NCBI RefSeq assembly: GCF_024211255.1
Contig: NZ_JAMLDY010000007.1
Coordinates: forward strand, 1 to 64,000
DNA length: 64,000 nucleotides
Reading direction: 5' to 3'
DNA from: Sphingomonas liriopis
GTDB lineage: Bacteria; Pseudomonadota; Alphaproteobacteria; Sphingomonadales; Sphingomonadaceae
Below the pieces are notes generated by a model. It had not been told where the DNA came from. It was given only the letters and a program-made list of their open reading frames with translations, and did not search any database. Positions within the stretch are counted from its first letter, which is position 1. The number at the start of each line of letters is the position of its first letter. The translations under genes and the position numbers were made by a program. Positions 1 to 9,892 of the stretch are shown one piece after another.

Positions 1-42
1 CACCCGGCCGCCCACAGAGTATCCTTGATGGGCGGCCGGGTG
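1..42. terminator. GC-rich hairpin, probable terminator of a gene upstream of the window
   Basis: Bases 1-14 and 29-42 form a perfect 14-bp inverted repeat (arm CACCCGGCCGCCCA) around a 14-nt loop. There is no T-run after it, so it would be a weak or Rho-assisted terminator; it may also be one copy of a dispersed palindrome. Bases 43-170 hold no gene I can support. Confidence 0.45.
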
Positions 43-170
43 GGGGAGCGGGCCGGCACCGCCAAACGCGCCGTGGCGCGTTTCCAGACAGCCTCTTAGG
101 CCGCGACAAGACGCTTCGGGCGCGTCATAAGGCGGACGGGACGCACGCACGATCATCGAAGGAAAACAGC

Positions 171-1682
171 TTGTTGGCATCGGATGCACCGCTTTCTCCG
201 GCGCTAACGGGAATCGTCGGGCTCGACGACGTCCTGAACGGCGGCCTGACGCCGCACCGCATGTATCTGGTCGAGGGCACGCCCGGCACTGGCAAGACGA
301 CGCTGGGCCTCGGTTTCCTGCTCGCCGGCGCCGCGGTCGGCGAGACGGGGCTGTACATCACGCTGGCGGAAACCGAGGTCGAGCTGCGCGCGGTCGCCGC
401 GACGCACGACTGGACGCTCGACGCGCTGCACCTGTTCGAGATGGTCCCCGCCGACGGCCTGGGCGAGGATCACGAACAGACGTTGCTCCATCCCAGCGAG
501 GTCGAACTGGGCGAGACGATCCGCGACGTGATGGCGAAGGTCGACGAGCTGCGCCCGCACCGCGTCGTGCTCGACAGCCTGTCCGAGCTGCGCTTGCTGG
601 CGCAGAGCCCGATCCGCTATCGCCGGCAGATCCTGGCGCTCAAGCATTTCTTCTCAACCCGGCAATGCACCGTGCTGTTCCTCGACGACAAGAGCAGCAG
701 CGGCGGCGACCTGCAGCTGCACAGCATCGCGCACGGCGTCGTCTCGCTCGAACAGACGCTGTCGGGCTTCGGGGCGCAGCGGCGCCGGCTGCACGTCGTC
801 AAGATGCGCGGCGTGCGCTACCGCGGCGGCTATCACGATTTCGAGATCGAACGCGGCGGCCTGTGCGTCTATCCGCGCCTCGTCGCGTCGGATCACGCCA
901 CGCGCGAGGCGGGCGATGTGGTCTCCACCGGGTCGGAGGAGCTCGACGCGCTGCTCGGCGGCGGCCTGGCGCCCGGCACCGCGACCCTGCTGACCGGCCC
1001 TGCCGGCGTCGGCAAGACGACCGCGACGGTGCAATGCATGGTCGCCGCGCTCGAGCGTGGCGAGAAGGCCGCCTATTTCCTGTTCGACGAACGGTTGCCG
1101 ACGCTGCTCGCGCGCAGCGCGACGCTCGGCATGGACCTGCAACCCTACATCGATTCGGGCCAGCTCGACCTGCGCGCGATCGATCCCGCCGAAATGTCGC
1201 CCGGCGAATTCGCCGGCGCGATCCGCGCCGCGGTCGAGGAACATGGCGCAAGCTTCGTGACGATCGACAGCCTCAACGCCTATCTGCAATCGATGCCCAA
1301 CGAACAGTTCCTCGTGCTTCAGATGCACGAGCTGCTGACCTATCTGGGGCAGCGCGGCGTCGTCAGCCTGCTGATCCTCGGCCTGCACGGCGTGATGGGC
1401 GACATCCGTTCCGACGTCGACCTCAGCTATCTGTCCGATACCGTCGTCCAGCTGCGTTATTTCGAGGCGCATGGCGAGGTGCGCCAGGCGATTTCGGTCA
1501 TCAAGACGCGCACCGCACGGCACGAACGGACGATCCGCGAGTTCCAGATCGGCGGCAACGGGCTGCAGGTCGGCGAACCGCTCCGCCAGTTCCAGGGCGT
1601 GCTGACCGGGGTGCCGACCTTCTCGGGCGAGGGAAATACGCTGATGACCAACCACATGGACCCGCTGGACGCCCACGCCTAG
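171..1682 (+). CDS. KaiC-like double-domain ATPase
   Basis: 503 aa, two tandem RecA/KaiC domains. Walker A motifs are GTPGTGKTT (residues 36-44) and TGPAGVGKTT (about 274-283); the cyanobacterial KaiC is about 519 aa, so the length fits. In family members the C-terminal domain autophosphorylates a Ser/Thr pair. Here the matching place reads DLSYLSDT, giving Ser419-Tyr420 instead of Ser-Thr. In the first domain the usual Glu-Glu pair reads Ala-Glu (LAET). The start is TTG at 171, with AAGGAA about 9 nt before it. Its stop TAG abuts the ATG of a hybrid histidine kinase, so the two are surely co-transcribed and probably work together. No kaiA or kaiB lies in the window. Function as a clock is not implied; in heterotrophs such proteins are linked to stress or light signalling. 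Confidence 0.88.
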   Translation: MLASDAPLSPALTGIVGLDDVLNGGLTPHRMYLVEGTPGTGKTTLGLGFLLAGAAVGETGLYITLAETEVELRAVAATHDWTLDALHLFEMVPADGLGEDHEQTLLHPSEVELGETIRDVMAKVDELRPHRVVLDSLSELRLLAQSPIRYRRQILALKHFFSTRQCTVLFLDDKSSSGGDLQLHSIAHGVVSLEQTLSGFGAQRRRLHVVKMRGVRYRGGYHDFEIERGGLCVYPRLVASDHATREAGDVVSTGSEELDALLGGGLAPGTATLLTGPAGVGKTTATVQCMVAALERGEKAAYFLFDERLPTLLARSATLGMDLQPYIDSGQLDLRAIDPAEMSPGEFAGAIRAAVEEHGASFVTIDSLNAYLQSMPNEQFLVLQMHELLTYLGQRGVVSLLILGLHGVMGDIRSDVDLSYLSDTVVQLRYFEAHGEVRQAISVIKTRTARHERTIREFQIGGNGLQVGEPLRQFQGVLTGVPTFSGEGNTLMTNHMDPLDAHA

Positions 1683-3659
1683 ATGCCCGATCGCGTCCTG
1701 ATCCTGGCGCCGCGCGGTCGCGATGCGGCGATCGCCGCCGAGCTGCTGACCCGCCACGGCATCGCGGCGCACGTCTGCGCGGATCAGGCGGCGCTGCTCG
1801 AACAGCTGCGCGGCGGCGCCGGCACGGTGCTGCTGACCGAGGAATCGCTGGTCGGCGACATCGGCCCACTGACCGACTGGGTCGCGCAGCAGCCCGCGTG
1901 GGCGGACATCCCCTTCGTCGTGCTGGCGAACGGCGCGCGCGCACCGCGGACGCTGCTCGCCACCCAGCGGCTCGGCGAGCTCGGCAACGTCGTACTGCTC
2001 GAACGCCCGCTCCACGCCGAGGCGATGCTGGGCGCCGTCCGCTCCGCGCTGAAGGCGCGCGCACGCCAATATGAGGTGCGCGACGCCGCCGATACGCTGG
2101 AGCGCGCGGTCGCCGACCGCACGCGCGAGCTGGAGGCGGCGCGCGACAGTCTGGAGATCGCGCTCGACGCCGCCGGCATGGGCAGCTGGGACATCGACCT
2201 CGTCACCGGCGAGGCATGGCGGACGCTGCGCCATGACGAGATCTTCGGCTATACCGAGGCGCTGCCCGACTGGGACGTCGGCACCTTCCTGAAGCATGTC
2301 GACCCGGCGCAGCGCGACGCGGTCGCCGCCGCGTTCGAACGCGCGATGGACACCGGCGTGCTCGACATCGAATGCGGCATCGTCTCCGCTAACGGAAGCC
2401 ACCGCTGGATCGTCGCCAAGGGGCGCGTGCGCTACGATGCGCAAGGGACCCCGATACGGATGACCGGCGTCGTCTCCGACGTCACTGACCGCAAGGACGC
2501 AGACGCGCAGCTGGCGCAGGCGCAGAAGATGGACGCGATCGGCCAGCTGACCGGCGGGGTCGCGCACGATTTCAACAATCTGCTGACCCCGATCGTCGGC
2601 AGCCTCGACCTCGTCCGCCGTCGCCACAAGGACGACGAGCGAACGCAGCGGATGGTCGGTGGCGCGCTGCAGGCGGCGGAACGCGCGGCGACGCTGACGC
2701 AGCGGCTGCTGTCGTTCGCACGGCGGCAGGCACTACAACCGCGCGCGGTGGACGTCGGCGCGCTGATCGACGGCATCGTCGACCTGATCCGCCGCTCGCT
2801 CGGCCCCTCGATCACCGTGACGCTGGAGGTGCCGCGGCATCTGTCGTCGGCGCGGGTCGATCCCAACCAGCTCGAACTCGCGCTGCTCAACCTGTCGATC
2901 AACGCGCGCGACGCGATGCCGGGCGGCGGCACGCTGACGCTGTCGGTCGCGGACGTCGTCGTCGAACAGCGCAACCGGCTGGGGCTGAAGCCGGGCAGCT
3001 ACGTCCGCCTGCTCGCCTCCGACACCGGCGTCGGCATGGACCGGGCGACGCTGGCACGCGCGACCGAGCCGTTCTTCTCGACCAAGGGCGTCGGCAAGGG
3101 CACCGGGCTGGGCCTGTCGATGGTGCACGGGCTCGCCGCGCAATCGGGCGGCACGCTCAAGCTGGCGAGCGAACCGGGCGAAGGCACGACGGTCGAACTC
3201 TGGCTGCCCGCCACCGACGAGCCCGCCGCCAGCCTCGATGAACGCCACGCCGAACCGGTCGCTGCGCGCCACACCGCGACCGTGCTGCTGGTCGACGACG
3301 AGGATCTCGTCCGCTCCGCGACCGCCGAGATGCTGCGCGACATCGGCTATACCGTGGTCGAGATGGGCTCCGCGTCGCAGGTGCTCGCCGCAATCCGGTC
3401 GGGGATCGAGGTGGATATCCTGGTCAGCGACTATCTGATGCCCGCGATGACCGGCGGACAGCTGATCCAGGAATTGCGCGCCGCGGGGCATCGCATCCCG
3501 ACCCTGCTCGTCACCGGCTATGCTGCGGCGGGCGAGGACGTGCCGGCCGACATCGCGCGGCTGGCCAAACCGTTCCGCCAGGTCGATCTGGCGAGCAAGG
3601 TCGACGAACTGCTGCGCGCCGCGTCGTCGCCACCACCGGGGCTGCGCGTGGTCGGCTGA
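1683..3659 (+). CDS. hybrid sensor histidine kinase, PAS-HisKA-HATPase-REC
   Basis: 658 aa and soluble. Order: degenerate receiver-like region (1-130), coiled linker, PAS fold (about 155-275), HisKA with phospho-acceptor His295 in GVAHDFNN, HATPase_c (N box LLNLSINARDAMP, G boxes DTGVGMD and GKGTGLGLS), then a C-terminal receiver (about 535-645) with phospho-acceptor Asp583 in SDYLMP and Lys in AKPF. No membrane segment is seen, so the signal is cytoplasmic, plausibly the upstream KaiC-like protein with which it forms a zero-gap operon. The output partner (a DNA-binding regulator or HPt protein) is not in the window. Confidence 0.9.
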   Translation: MPDRVLILAPRGRDAAIAAELLTRHGIAAHVCADQAALLEQLRGGAGTVLLTEESLVGDIGPLTDWVAQQPAWADIPFVVLANGARAPRTLLATQRLGELGNVVLLERPLHAEAMLGAVRSALKARARQYEVRDAADTLERAVADRTRELEAARDSLEIALDAAGMGSWDIDLVTGEAWRTLRHDEIFGYTEALPDWDVGTFLKHVDPAQRDAVAAAFERAMDTGVLDIECGIVSANGSHRWIVAKGRVRYDAQGTPIRMTGVVSDVTDRKDADAQLAQAQKMDAIGQLTGGVAHDFNNLLTPIVGSLDLVRRRHKDDERTQRMVGGALQAAERAATLTQRLLSFARRQALQPRAVDVGALIDGIVDLIRRSLGPSITVTLEVPRHLSSARVDPNQLELALLNLSINARDAMPGGGTLTLSVADVVVEQRNRLGLKPGSYVRLLASDTGVGMDRATLARATEPFFSTKGVGKGTGLGLSMVHGLAAQSGGTLKLASEPGEGTTVELWLPATDEPAASLDERHAEPVAARHTATVLLVDDEDLVRSATAEMLRDIGYTVVEMGSASQVLAAIRSGIEVDILVSDYLMPAMTGGQLIQELRAAGHRIPTLLVTGYAAAGEDVPADIARLAKPFRQVDLASKVDELLRAASSPPPGLRVVG

Positions 3660-3715
3660 CGCTTGCCATCGCCGCGACGGAAGCCGACGTCGCCGCCCCC
3701 GATACCGAAGGATGA

Positions 3716-5779
3716 ATGACGATGACCGCCCCCGACGTCGCTACCCGCCTGCTCGATCCGCTGGCGCTGCCGCCGTTCCCGGACATCGTGCCCGACGCGA
3801 TCCTGCCGGCGCTCGACCGGGCGATCGCCGAGCATGAGGCGGTGATCGCGACGCTGACCGCCGAACGGCCCGGCACCTTCGTTGATGCATGGCTGCCCTA
3901 CGAGCGCGCGAACACCGCGCTGATGGCATTGTGGTCGGCGGTGTCGCACCTGCACGCGGTCGCCGACACGCCCGAGCTACGCGCTGTCCATGCCGAGGCG
4001 CAGGCACGGCTGGTCGAGCACAATATGCAGGTCGAACAGAACCGCGACCTGTACGAGGTGTTCGTCGCGCTCGCCGCCTCGCCCGACTTCGCCGCTCTGT
4101 CCGACGCCGACCGGATCGCGGTGGAACAGGCGATCCGCGACTTCACGCTGTCGGGCGTGGCGCTGGACGCCGAGCAGCGCGAACGGTTCAAGGTGGTGTC
4201 GATCGAGCTGTCCGACCTGTCGACGCAATTCGGCAGCGCGGTGCTCGACGCGACCGATGCCTGGGGCGAGACGATCACCGACGAGGCGCTGCTGGCGGGG
4301 ATCGCCGAGACCGACAAGGCGATGTTCCGCGCCGCCGCCGCCGCGAATGACGAGGCGGGTTGGCGCGTCACGCTGCAACAGCCCAGCGTCGCCGCGATCC
4401 TGACCTTCGCGGAAGACCGCGACCTGCGTGCGCGCGTCTATCGTGCCTTCGCGACGCGCGCGTCGGATCAGGGGCCGAACGCGGGCGCCTTCGACAATTC
4501 GGCGCGGATCGCGCGCATTCTCGCGCTGCGGCACGAGGCGGCGCACCTGCTCGGCTTCGCCGATCCCGTCGCCTGGTCGCTGTCGACCAAGATGGCGCCC
4601 AACGCCGGCGAGGTGCTCGCCTTCCTGCGCGATCTCGCCCGTCGCGCAAAACCGGCGGCGGAGGCTGATCTCGACGCGATGCGCACGTTCGCCGCGCAGG
4701 AACTGGGGCTCGACGATCTCCAGCCGTGGGACGTCGGCTTCGTCGGCAACCGGCTGCGACAGGCGCGCTATGCGGTCGACGAACAGGCGGTGCGCGCCTA
4801 TTTCCCGGTCGAGCGCGTCATGGCGGGGTGGCAGGTGCTGATGGAGCGGCTGTTCGGCATCCGCTTGATCCCCCGCGACGACGTCGCGCTGTGGCATCCC
4901 GACGCGCGCTATTTCGACGTCGCCGATGCCGATGGCGCGGTGTTCGCCGGCCTCTACCTCGACCTCCACGCCCGCCCCGGCAAGCGCGGCGGGGCGTGGA
5001 TGGCGCAAGCGCGGCCGCGGCTGCGCGACGGCAACACGATCCGCATGCCGGTCGCCTATCTGGTCTGCAACTTCGCGCCGACCGGCGGCGATGCTCCGTC
5101 GCTGCTCAGCCACAACGACGTGACGACGTTGCTGCATGAAACGGGGCATTGCCTCCACCATCTATTTACCACGGTCGACCGGCCCAGCATCGCCGGCACC
5201 AACGGGTTCGAATGGGACGCGATCGAGCTGCCGAGCCAGCTGATGGAGGATTTCGCCTGGGACCGCGACGTGCTGACCGGCATGTCGGGGCATCACGAGA
5301 CCGGCGAACCGCTGCCCGCCGACCTGTTCGAGCGCATGCTGGCGGCGCGGCGTTTCCAGTCGGGGCTGTTCATCGTCCGTCAGGTCGAATTCGCTATGTT
5401 CGACCTGCTGCTCCACCTCGGCACGATGGGATCGGACCCGATCGAGGTGATCGAGGCGGTACGCGACGAGGTCGCGGTGATCCGCCCGCCCGCCTGGCAC
5501 CGCTTCCCGCATGCGTTCGGCCATATCTTCGCCGGCGGCTATGCCTCGGGCTATTACGGCTATCTGTGGGCGGAGCTGCTCGCCGCCGACGGCTTCCGCG
5601 CCTTCGCCGAGGCGGGGCTGGTCGATCGTGCGACCGGCGACCGCTTCCGCCGCGAGGTGCTGGCGCGCGGCGCGACGCGACCCGCGGCGGACAGCTTCCG
5701 CGCCTTCCGCGGCCGCGATGCCGATCCCGCCGCGATGCTCGCCCGCCATGGCCTGCTCGACACCGCCGTGAACGGCTAG
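3716..5779 (+). CDS. M3 family zinc metallopeptidase (oligopeptidase A / Dcp type)
   Basis: 687 aa, normal length for bacterial M3 oligopeptidases. The zinc site is HETGH starting at His474 in LLHETGHCLHHLF; the third ligand Glu lies about 28 residues later in ELPSQLMEDFAWD. The C-terminal part has the Gly/Tyr-rich substrate loop (FAGGYASGYYGYLWAE). The lack of a signal peptide points to the cytoplasm, where the family degrades short peptides and cleaved signal peptides. The start at 3716 (MTMTAPDV) is supported by GAAGGA just upstream; a start two codons later is equally possible. It follows the kinase gene by 56 bp but is probably functionally separate. Confidence 0.93.
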   Translation: MTMTAPDVATRLLDPLALPPFPDIVPDAILPALDRAIAEHEAVIATLTAERPGTFVDAWLPYERANTALMALWSAVSHLHAVADTPELRAVHAEAQARLVEHNMQVEQNRDLYEVFVALAASPDFAALSDADRIAVEQAIRDFTLSGVALDAEQRERFKVVSIELSDLSTQFGSAVLDATDAWGETITDEALLAGIAETDKAMFRAAAAANDEAGWRVTLQQPSVAAILTFAEDRDLRARVYRAFATRASDQGPNAGAFDNSARIARILALRHEAAHLLGFADPVAWSLSTKMAPNAGEVLAFLRDLARRAKPAAEADLDAMRTFAAQELGLDDLQPWDVGFVGNRLRQARYAVDEQAVRAYFPVERVMAGWQVLMERLFGIRLIPRDDVALWHPDARYFDVADADGAVFAGLYLDLHARPGKRGGAWMAQARPRLRDGNTIRMPVAYLVCNFAPTGGDAPSLLSHNDVTTLLHETGHCLHHLFTTVDRPSIAGTNGFEWDAIELPSQLMEDFAWDRDVLTGMSGHHETGEPLPADLFERMLAARRFQSGLFIVRQVEFAMFDLLLHLGTMGSDPIEVIEAVRDEVAVIRPPAWHRFPHAFGHIFAGGYASGYYGYLWAELLAADGFRAFAEAGLVDRATGDRFRREVLARGATRPAADSFRAFRGRDADPAAMLARHGLLDTAVNG

Positions 5780-5804
5780 GGTCCTCCCGTCCGCCGCTCG
5801 GCGG

Positions 5805-6656
5805 TCAGCCGAACCCGATCTGGCGCAGCCATGCCGCGCATAGCTCGGGCCACAGCGACACCGGCTGATCGCGCGTATCGAGCGCGAAGCCGTGCGGCGC
5901 GTCGGCGAAGATATGCAATTCGGTCATACCGCCCGCGGCGGTGAGCGCGGCGTCGAGCCGATAGGCGTTGGCGACGGGAACGACGGGATCGTTGCCGGCG
6001 TAGACGATGAACACCGGCGGTGGCGCCGCGGCAAGCTGCGCGTCGGGTTGCAACCGGTCGTACATCGCCTGTTTCTCGGCGGGCAGCAGCGGCGGCTTGG
6101 TGGGGACCAACGTTCGCCCGTGGGCATTGGTCGAGATCGGCGCATAGCCGACGACCGCGACATCCGGCCGCGCATCGCCGCCGGGCGACGGCGCGGCGGG
6201 CGACATCCATTCGGCCGGATAATCGGCGAGCAGGCAGGCGGCGAGATGCCCGCCCGACGACAGCCCGACGACGCCCACCCCGGCGGCGAACGCACCGCCG
6301 CCCCGGATCACCCGCATCGCCTCGATCGCATCGTCCAGCGCCACCGTCACGCCGTGCCGCGCATCGGGGAACCGGTGGACCAGCACATAGGCATGATAAC
6401 CGAGCGCGGTCAGCCAGCGCGCCACCGCCACACCCTCGCGCCCCACCATCAGCGCGGTATAGCCACCCCCGCCGAGCACCAGCATCGCCCGTCCGTTCGA
6501 TCGCGCCGGCGCATAGCCGAACAGCCACGGCCGCACGACGCCGGTGACGACCATCGCATCCACAGCGGCGCCCGGATCCTCGACCGTAAACGCGCCGTCG
6601 ATCGGTTCGTCGTCCCACAGCGGCCAGGCGGTGTCTGCGTCGAGGGTAATGGACAT
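5805..6656 (-). CDS. alpha/beta hydrolase (esterase/lipase, acetyl-esterase type)
   Basis: 283 aa. It has an oxyanion-type GGGGY stretch near residue 80, the nucleophile elbow GLSSGGH, and a late acid/His pair (YAGNDPVVP and ADAPHGF), the layout of the BD-FAE / alpha/beta-hydrolase-3 families. No signal peptide. It converges with the M3 peptidase gene, with a small CCGCCGCTCGGCGG hairpin between the two stops. Natural substrate unknown; carbohydrate or small acyl esters are the likeliest by family. Confidence 0.82.
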   Translation of the reverse strand: MSITLDADTAWPLWDDEPIDGAFTVEDPGAAVDAMVVTGVVRPWLFGYAPARSNGRAMLVLGGGGYTALMVGREGVAVARWLTALGYHAYVLVHRFPDARHGVTVALDDAIEAMRVIRGGGAFAAGVGVVGLSSGGHLAACLLADYPAEWMSPAAPSPGGDARPDVAVVGYAPISTNAHGRTLVPTKPPLLPAEKQAMYDRLQPDAQLAAAPPPVFIVYAGNDPVVPVANAYRLDAALTAAGGMTELHIFADAPHGFALDTRDQPVSLWPELCAAWLRQIGFG

Positions 6657-6744
6657 GCCCTTCCCCTACCGCGTCTCCGCCGCAGACGCCAATCCATGGG
6701 CATTCATAAAACCGGACTGTCACAGGCGCTGTCGGTCTCCCGCA

Positions 6745-6960
6745 GGCCTGCCGGTCCATGAAGTGGCGTGGACGGAAACGACCTTGTGTGGCGTCTTCAT
6801 TCATCGAAAACGCTGCATCCCCCGCTCCCGCCGTCGGAACGGCAGGTGGCTGTTTTCCACCGGTTGTTCACGCGGCGGCCGATCTCCTGACGATCGCGGC
6901 AGCCCAGTTCGTTCATGGTAGCGCCATAGCTGCGTAGATCGTCGGTGGTGACGGCCCCAA
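6745..6960 (-). pseudogene. IS6-family transposase C-terminal remnant
   Basis: Reading the minus strand, TTDDLRSYGATMNELG and RRVNNR, then one frame over ENSHLPFRRRERGMQRFR, then MKT..KVVSVHA match the conserved C-terminus of IS6 transposases (LRSYGAAM, NNRAENSHLPFRRRERAM, MKTLQKFASVHAS). A one-base loss after NNR and a stop after QRFR break it. Nothing of the catalytic DDE core remains and no terminal repeats are seen. It fills the gap between the hydrolase start and the sensor kinase stop. Confidence 0.72.
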
Positions 6961-6981
6961 TATTGGATCGGCGACCGGCAG

Positions 6982-9597
6982 TTACTCGGCCGGTGCAGAT
7001 GGCGGCGACCGATCCGGGATGACCAATTTGTCGATGGCTTGCGCGAGCTGGTCCGCGGAATACGGCTTTTGCAGCAGGAGGAAGCCATGTGCGCCCTCCT
7101 GCGCCAGGACGTGGCTGTAACCGCTGGCCAGCACCACCGGCATGTGCGGCCATGTCTGGCGAAGCCGCTTGGCGAGTTCCAGACCGCCCATGCCCGGCAT
7201 CACGACGTCCGAGAAGACGGCATCGAAGCTGCCGATCGCCGCACCGAGGGCGTCGAGCGCATCCTCGGCACTGGGGACCAGCGTGGTGCGATAGCCCATG
7301 TCGTCCAGTGCCTCGCTGGCGAAGCGGCCGACCTCCTCATTGTCCTCCACGACCAGGATCGACAGCCCGCGCGTAGGGTGCACGCGTTCTGCGATCGGCA
7401 CGACCGCTTCCACGCGGGTGTCCCCATCGGCCTCGGGTAAATAGAGGACGAAGCGCGTGCCGACGCCCGGCGTACTTTCGACATCCACATCGCCACCCGA
7501 CTGTTTGGCAAAGCCGAACACCTGGCTGAGCCCCAGGCCGGTGCCCTTGCCCACTTCCTTGGTCGTGAAGAACGGCTCGAATATTCGTGCGATGTTCCCG
7601 GATGCGATCCCGGTCCCGGTGTCGGCAAGCGAAATGGCCACGAACGGGCCGTCCACGGCCGCATGGCCGCGGATGTGCGGCTTGTCGACGGCGCAGGCCA
7701 GCCCGATGCGGAGCGCGCCCTCCCCCGCCATCGCGTCCCTCGCGTTGACGGCCATGTTGACGAACGCCGTCTCGAACTGGCTGACGTCGGCCCGGACGAT
7801 GCAGACCTCATCCGGTATCTCGAGGGTGACGGTCACCCGGGCACCGGTCACCGAATTCAACATGTCGGCGACGCCGCGCAGCCGTTCGGCGACGTCGAAG
7901 GTCGTCGGATGAAGCGTCTGCCGCCTCGAAAATGCCAGCAGCTGGCTGGTCAGCCTGGTTGCGCGATCCGCCGTATCGCCGATCGCCGCGATGTAGCGCG
8001 CGCGTCGTTCTTCCGGCAGGTCGGACCGGCGCAGCAGATCGACCGAACCCCGGATCACGGTCAGCAGATTGTTGAAATCGTGCGCGACCCCGCCGGTGAG
8101 CTGGCCGATCGCATCCATGCGCTGCGAGTGGCGCAGCGCCTCTTCGGAGGCGACCAGGTCGCGGGTGCGCTCCTCGACGCGACGCTCCAGCGTCATGGCC
8201 AGATCGCTCAGGGCGGCCTCGCGGTCGAGCCGCTCGCGGCCGATCGAGAGGAAGCGCGCAAAGCTTTCGAAGAAGGAGAGCGCTTCGCTTTCGAAACGGT
8301 CATGGACCGTCGAGACGAACGAGATCACGCCGTAGAGCTTGTCTTCGGACTGGACGGGGAAACCCGCATAGGCCCGCGTGCCGTGACGCCGGCTGATCTG
8401 CGTTCGTGGATCGGTCGATTGCTGGACATGGTCGAGGATCAGCGGCGTCCGGCTTTCCGCCACGAGGCCACACAGCGGCACGTCCGCCGGGCACGCATCG
8501 GCCAGCCATTCCCTGACCTCCTCCTCCACCCCCGTTGACTGTAGCAGACGCATGCGCGTGCAGTCGTTGTTGAGCAGGTAGCTGTAGCTCTGGTCGTAGC
8601 CGAGCGTGTCGGCGCCCGATGACAGGATGTCCTGAAGCACCCGGTCGGGATCATCCGACGACAGCAGGCCCGCGGAGGCCCTGGCCAACAGATCGAGCCG
8701 CTGCTCGCGCAGCCGCTCCGCCGTCCGGTCGCGCAGGACCTTCACGAACCCGACGACCTCGTCGTCGAACCGCCTGAGCGGCGTCATCTCGCCTTGCGCC
8801 CAGAACCGCGTGCCGTCCGCCCGCAGGTGCCAGCGCTCGTCGTTGCCATGGCCCCGTTCCAGCGCCAGCCGCATCTCCGCCAGCGGTCGCCCGGCTGCGC
8901 GGTCCTCCGGCGTGAAGAACCGGTCGACCGGTTCTCCCATCATGTCGCGTTCCGTCCAACCGAGGATGTTCTCGGCCCCCGCGTTCCACCGGGTGACCCG
9001 GCCATCGAGGTCGGTCGCGATGATCGCGAAGTCCGTCGCGCTGTCGAGGATCTGCCGATGCAGCGCCTCGCTGTTGCGCATGGCTTCGCCGGCATCGTGC
9101 ATGACCGACGCCTTCTCGACCTGATCCAGTTGCAGCGCGATCAGCCGCGCGAACATCTCGAACGTCGGAAGGATGTCGCGCCTGCCGAGGTCGTGCGGAC
9201 GCGGGTCGATCGCGCACAACGTACCGAAGAAGCGGCCTTCGGGCAGAACGATCGGAACCGAGATGTAGCTCTTCAGGCCATAGAGCGCGGGCGTGTGGTG
9301 CGCCGCATAGGCGGGATCCGCATCGACGTCCGAGATGACCACCGCTTGCCGATGCTGCCTGATCTCGTGGCAAATCGTCGTTTCCAGCTTCAGTTCGCCA
9401 CCCGGCAGAAGACCGAAATCGATGTTGTCCCTGACGCTGCAAGCAACCCATTTGTCATCAGTCACACGGGCGATCGCGGCGAAGCCCATGCCCGTGATCC
9501 GGCAGACCGTGTCGAGCAGCGTCGGCACCACGTCGAGGTGACCGATCGCCGAAACGTCTGCGGCATAGGCATTGTCTGCAGGCGGATCGTCTCCCAT
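6982..9597 (-). CDS. hybrid sensor histidine kinase, GAF-PAS-GAF-HisKA-HATPase-REC
   Basis: 871 aa, soluble. An N-terminal GAF domain (about 20-165, with ICHEIRQHRQAVVISD and ALYGLKSYISVPI), a PAS domain (about 180-295, RWNAGAENILGWTERDMMGE), a second GAF (about 305-460), coiled coil, HisKA with His506 in GGVAHDFNN, HATPase_c (GKGTGLGLSQVFGFAKQSGG), and a receiver with Asp797 in SDVVMPGMGG and Lys in LQKPYS. GAF domains of this sort bind small ligands, chromophores or nucleotides; no bilin-binding Cys is obvious. Monocistronic. It shares the AHDFNN kinase core with the kinase at 1683, so the two are paralogues in their C-terminal halves. Confidence 0.9.
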   Translation of the reverse strand: MGDDPPADNAYAADVSAIGHLDVVPTLLDTVCRITGMGFAAIARVTDDKWVACSVRDNIDFGLLPGGELKLETTICHEIRQHRQAVVISDVDADPAYAAHHTPALYGLKSYISVPIVLPEGRFFGTLCAIDPRPHDLGRRDILPTFEMFARLIALQLDQVEKASVMHDAGEAMRNSEALHRQILDSATDFAIIATDLDGRVTRWNAGAENILGWTERDMMGEPVDRFFTPEDRAAGRPLAEMRLALERGHGNDERWHLRADGTRFWAQGEMTPLRRFDDEVVGFVKVLRDRTAERLREQRLDLLARASAGLLSSDDPDRVLQDILSSGADTLGYDQSYSYLLNNDCTRMRLLQSTGVEEEVREWLADACPADVPLCGLVAESRTPLILDHVQQSTDPRTQISRRHGTRAYAGFPVQSEDKLYGVISFVSTVHDRFESEALSFFESFARFLSIGRERLDREAALSDLAMTLERRVEERTRDLVASEEALRHSQRMDAIGQLTGGVAHDFNNLLTVIRGSVDLLRRSDLPEERRARYIAAIGDTADRATRLTSQLLAFSRRQTLHPTTFDVAERLRGVADMLNSVTGARVTVTLEIPDEVCIVRADVSQFETAFVNMAVNARDAMAGEGALRIGLACAVDKPHIRGHAAVDGPFVAISLADTGTGIASGNIARIFEPFFTTKEVGKGTGLGLSQVFGFAKQSGGDVDVESTPGVGTRFVLYLPEADGDTRVEAVVPIAERVHPTRGLSILVVEDNEEVGRFASEALDDMGYRTTLVPSAEDALDALGAAIGSFDAVFSDVVMPGMGGLELAKRLRQTWPHMPVVLASGYSHVLAQEGAHGFLLLQKPYSADQLAQAIDKLVIPDRSPPSAPAE

Positions 9598-9892
9598 CGC
9601 TATCGCTTAGCAAGGGATTGGGGCCGCGTCATTCACCCTGCCCGCTGATCGAGGAGAAACGACCGTCAGGTCGCCGATGCCGCTCGCCTGATCCCCATGG
9701 CCGAGGATACTGCACGACGCTTCGGCCGCACACCTTCGATCCGGGGCGTCCGCGTGTCCGTCGACCGCTCGTCCGTCTTGCCGAAAGGACGTAGCTGGCG
9801 TGGGTCGACGGCCAACAGGGTCCCCTTGTCAACGTTCAAATCGCGCCTTCCGCCGCTCGACTTCGGTCTCTCGTTCATTTGCGCCGTCACGC

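Noticed and set aside
654..2627. Long minus-strand open frame opposite the KaiC-like and kinase genes
   Set aside because: Arg/Asp/Gln-rich mirror of the sense genes, no domain, crosses two real genes; typical of GC-rich codon bias.
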